NCBI GenBank assembly: GCA_002270565.1
Contig: NQMI01000291.1
Span: forward strand, 1 to 20,708
Reading direction: 5' to 3'
DNA: 20,708 nucleotides
Source: Stenocarpella maydis
Lineage: Eukaryota; Ascomycota; Sordariomycetes; Diaporthales; Diaporthaceae
Below, one piece after another: positions 18,876 through 20,708 of this stretch; the first letter of the stretch is position 1; every line of letters starts with the position of its first letter. The notes below the pieces were generated by a model. It was not told the DNA's origin and ran no database searches. It was given only the letters and a program-made list of their open reading frames with translations. The translations under genes were made by a program, and so were the position numbers.

Positions 18876-19601
18876 GGACAAGTTCAGAGACCACCAAGGC
18901 AACCTCGATACTTTAGTCGACAGTGCCAAGACCTAAGTCTACCTGTGGTAGCCGTACTTACGGGCTTGAAGGACGGCCCATGTACGGCTCATGATTTATC
19001 GCCCACGAGTTCCTACCTATCCCCAAAGACGATCTAGAGCCTTGTCAATTGCTCACCGCTGCCCAAGTCCTAGACAATACGGGTACAATACCCATTTTTG
19101 ACTACCAAACAGGTCATTATTCGCGGGTTCTTCGGGTGTATATGCCAGGGCACGTTGCACAATGATGAATGAAGAGGCATCGGCAGTGGACATAGGCATT
19201 CATGGGCGAGTATCTCGCGATGGTGCTGGAAAGTGGGTATCTCCTGGAGCGAGAAACTTTTGCAGTGCTGGACGAACTGATTTACTCGCGTTCTTCAAGG
19301 ACAGGCGCCAGTTACAATCCAGTAGTCGGTGACCACGCATGTAGGTACAAAGCAGGTCAAGGTCAGAAAATTCGAATCCTGTGTTGATTGGGGGGCCTAG
19401 GACGTAGACAGTTGGTAGACAATCAATGTGTCCGAGGCTATTCAGTTCCAGACGGTCATGAGACCGAACTTGAGTCTGGCAAACATCGAGCAGTCGTCGT
19501 CTTTCTGTTTGATGGCCGAGTCTCTCGTAAGGCGAGCCGCCGTTTGTCGTCTGGGAGGCCCTTTGGCTAGATCTCTGACAGGACCTTTCTGTTCGAGATT
19601 C
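18876..19601. other. Intergenic region between the third gene and the pogo-type element
   Basis: About 725 bases without a recognisable gene. Frames on both strands overlap here (for example 19682-19200 on the - strand), but they have no known domains, and that one runs across the transposon terminus, which argues against a real gene. No tRNA or other RNA gene was seen. Confidence 0.5.
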
Positions 19602-19603
19602 TA

Positions 19604-20708
19604 ACATGGTGGACCCCCATTCCGCACCCCCCCTGATTCCGACCACCCTCCTCATCAACAATGCTACTATTCCCAACTTCAATTGCCCGCCACAACGATG
19701 ACTGATCCCTCTCTTGTTGGTGTTGACGAATCGTCAGAATCGTCGCTATCAGGGGATATCTTGCCGGCTTTAATTTTAGCCTTCCGAATAGCCTCAATAT
19801 CAGCGAAAGCCGCATTTGGGTTAATTATGACCTTCTTCCTCTTGAACTTCTTGCTGGCTTCAATTTGACTCTCCAGCTGCTCGTTTTTTCGTGAGGATAT
19901 CGTCAAATCGTACTCTTTCTGGTTATATGCTTTGATGATTTTTCTGAAGAGTTCTCGTTGTGTAGGGCTTGAGTGTTTGTTACGTGTGTAAACGTGCACC
20001 ATAGACCTCAATTCGCGTAACTGCTTAGGGGTCTCAAAAATAGGCTTACGGACCTGGGGAAAAGACTATAGTGTGCCATTCTCGTTAATGAAGCTATTCC
20101 CAGCACTAGAATTATTAGAATCATCAGAATTATCTTCCCTCTAGCGGTTTTCAAGGATATAGTTGCCGAGAGCCCCTGACCCTATTAACTGGCTATAGCC
20201 CCATTGCTCTCCACCCAGAACGAATATTCAAAGCCATTAGTGCCTCCTCTCGAGCCTTATGATAGCAATAAAGGAATCGCCATTTGGCCATAACTGAAGA
20301 GGAATTTTTGCCTTAAGGGGTGCCTCAATGTTCCGGAATGCCCTCTTAGCAGGTAAATTTACAGCTATTTAAGGGGTCTGGCAGAATAATATGTTATATG
20401 AGCTGGGCAAAAAGCATAATATATGATTTATTAAGAGGAGTCCATATATCAAGTGTATATGGGTATAATGCCATTAAAAGATAATTAATTGCTATTCATT
20501 AGGGTCCCTCGGCTTTGTTTGAGGAATGAAGACTCTCCTTACCCACTCAAGGGCAATTCTCTCCTCCATCCACCCCTTCTTCATTACCATAAATTGCCAG
20601 CCCTTAAAATCTTCAAGGGCTATAGGAAACTACTGCTACTGAATGCTCTTCCCTTTAAATATAATTAATGGATTAAGTCGCTTGCCAAGGCAGCAATTCT
20701 TTTTTTTT
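19604..20708 (-). mobile_element. Pogo/Fot1-type DNA transposon, truncated by the window edge
   Basis: The left terminus begins ACATGGTGGA at 19604, right after TA (19602-19603), the expected target duplication. ATTCCG follows after exactly 15 bases and again in TGATTCCGACCACCCT (about 19634-19649), the same arm layout as the element at 11832-12692. The transposase relic reads toward this end on the - strand. The other terminus lies beyond 20708. Confidence 0.75.
19679..20708 (-). pseudogene. Pogo/Fot1-type DDE transposase relic (C-terminal two-thirds)
   Basis: Read leftward from 20708, the blocks in order are: 'LGKRLNPLIIFKGK' (about 20690-20650), 'KGWMEERIALEWVRRVFIPQTKP' split across the 20580-20510 region, and the remains of the second-Asp 'LIIFDGH' motif near 20490-20475. 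Next come a decayed 'LPPHSSHILQPLD'-like block (about 20410-20370), 'FLYCYHKAREEAL' (about 20274-20236) and 'RSGWRAMGL*PVN' (about 20222-20184). The C-terminal 'TPKQLRELRSMVHVYTRNKH' and 'RKKVIINPNAAFADIEAI' blocks of fungal pogo-like transposases follow. Frameshifts and stops break the catalytic part, and a TAG at 20068-20066 stands where the family has Trp. Only the last 128 codons (20065-19679) are open, ending in an Asp/Ser-rich tail. The first catalytic Asp would lie off the window. The element is inactive. A run of T ends the window. Confidence 0.82.

Noticed and set aside
19200..19682. 160-residue - strand frame next to the pogo-type element
   Set aside because: It runs across the transposon terminus and has no recognisable domain. 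Its continuity looks accidental.

Overview
The window looks like a piece of a filamentous ascomycete (Pezizomycotina) nuclear genome. Three genes have short spliceosomal introns (53-84 bases) with GTAAG/GTACG donors, CTGAC or ACTAAC branch sites and CAG/TAG acceptors. Their products belong to well-known fungal families. The left 60 percent is AT-rich and full of retrotransposon relics in which former Gln and Trp codons read as TAA or TAG. That is the C-to-T / G-to-A decay expected from repeat-induced point mutation (RIP).

Layout. 1-1737: relic of a Ty1/copia-type polymerase (reverse transcriptase and RNase H), + strand, one frame throughout. 1857-1977: 11-bp tandem repeat. About 2340-3079: an unidentified relic ORF on the - strand. 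3639-3818: candidate LTR (TGTTGG...CCAACA). About 3850-9480: relic of a Ty3/gypsy chromovirus with gag, protease, reverse transcriptase, RNase H, integrase and chromodomain, + strand. About 9475-9960: an antisense coiled-coil relic. 10246-11102: LTR-like direct repeats and an inverted repeat carrying a telomere-like motif. 11832-12692: a MITE-like element with TA target-site duplications and terminal inverted repeats.

Gene island, about 12.9-18.9 kb, with normal GC content: a saccharopine-dehydrogenase-like oxidoreductase (- strand), a POT/PTR2 peptide-transporter-family gene read divergently from it across an 846-bp shared promoter region, and a type II membrane protein resembling RgpF-type glycosyltransferases (+ strand). 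On the right, from 19604 to the window end, lies a decayed pogo/Fot1-type DDE transposon on the - strand. Its terminal repeat matches those of the MITE-like element.

The most interesting biology is the divergent pair. The dehydrogenase keeps the two acid-base residues of Lys1, but most of the other active-site residues known from Lys1, and the usual NAD ribose-binding Asp, are changed. The transporter lacks the first Glu of the ExxER proton-coupling motif. I infer, without proof, a small accessory module that makes and moves an opine-like (N-carboxyalkyl amino acid) compound. The other strong observation is that the MITE-like element at 11.8 kb and the pogo-type transposon at 19.6 kb share terminal repeats, so they bracket the gene island.
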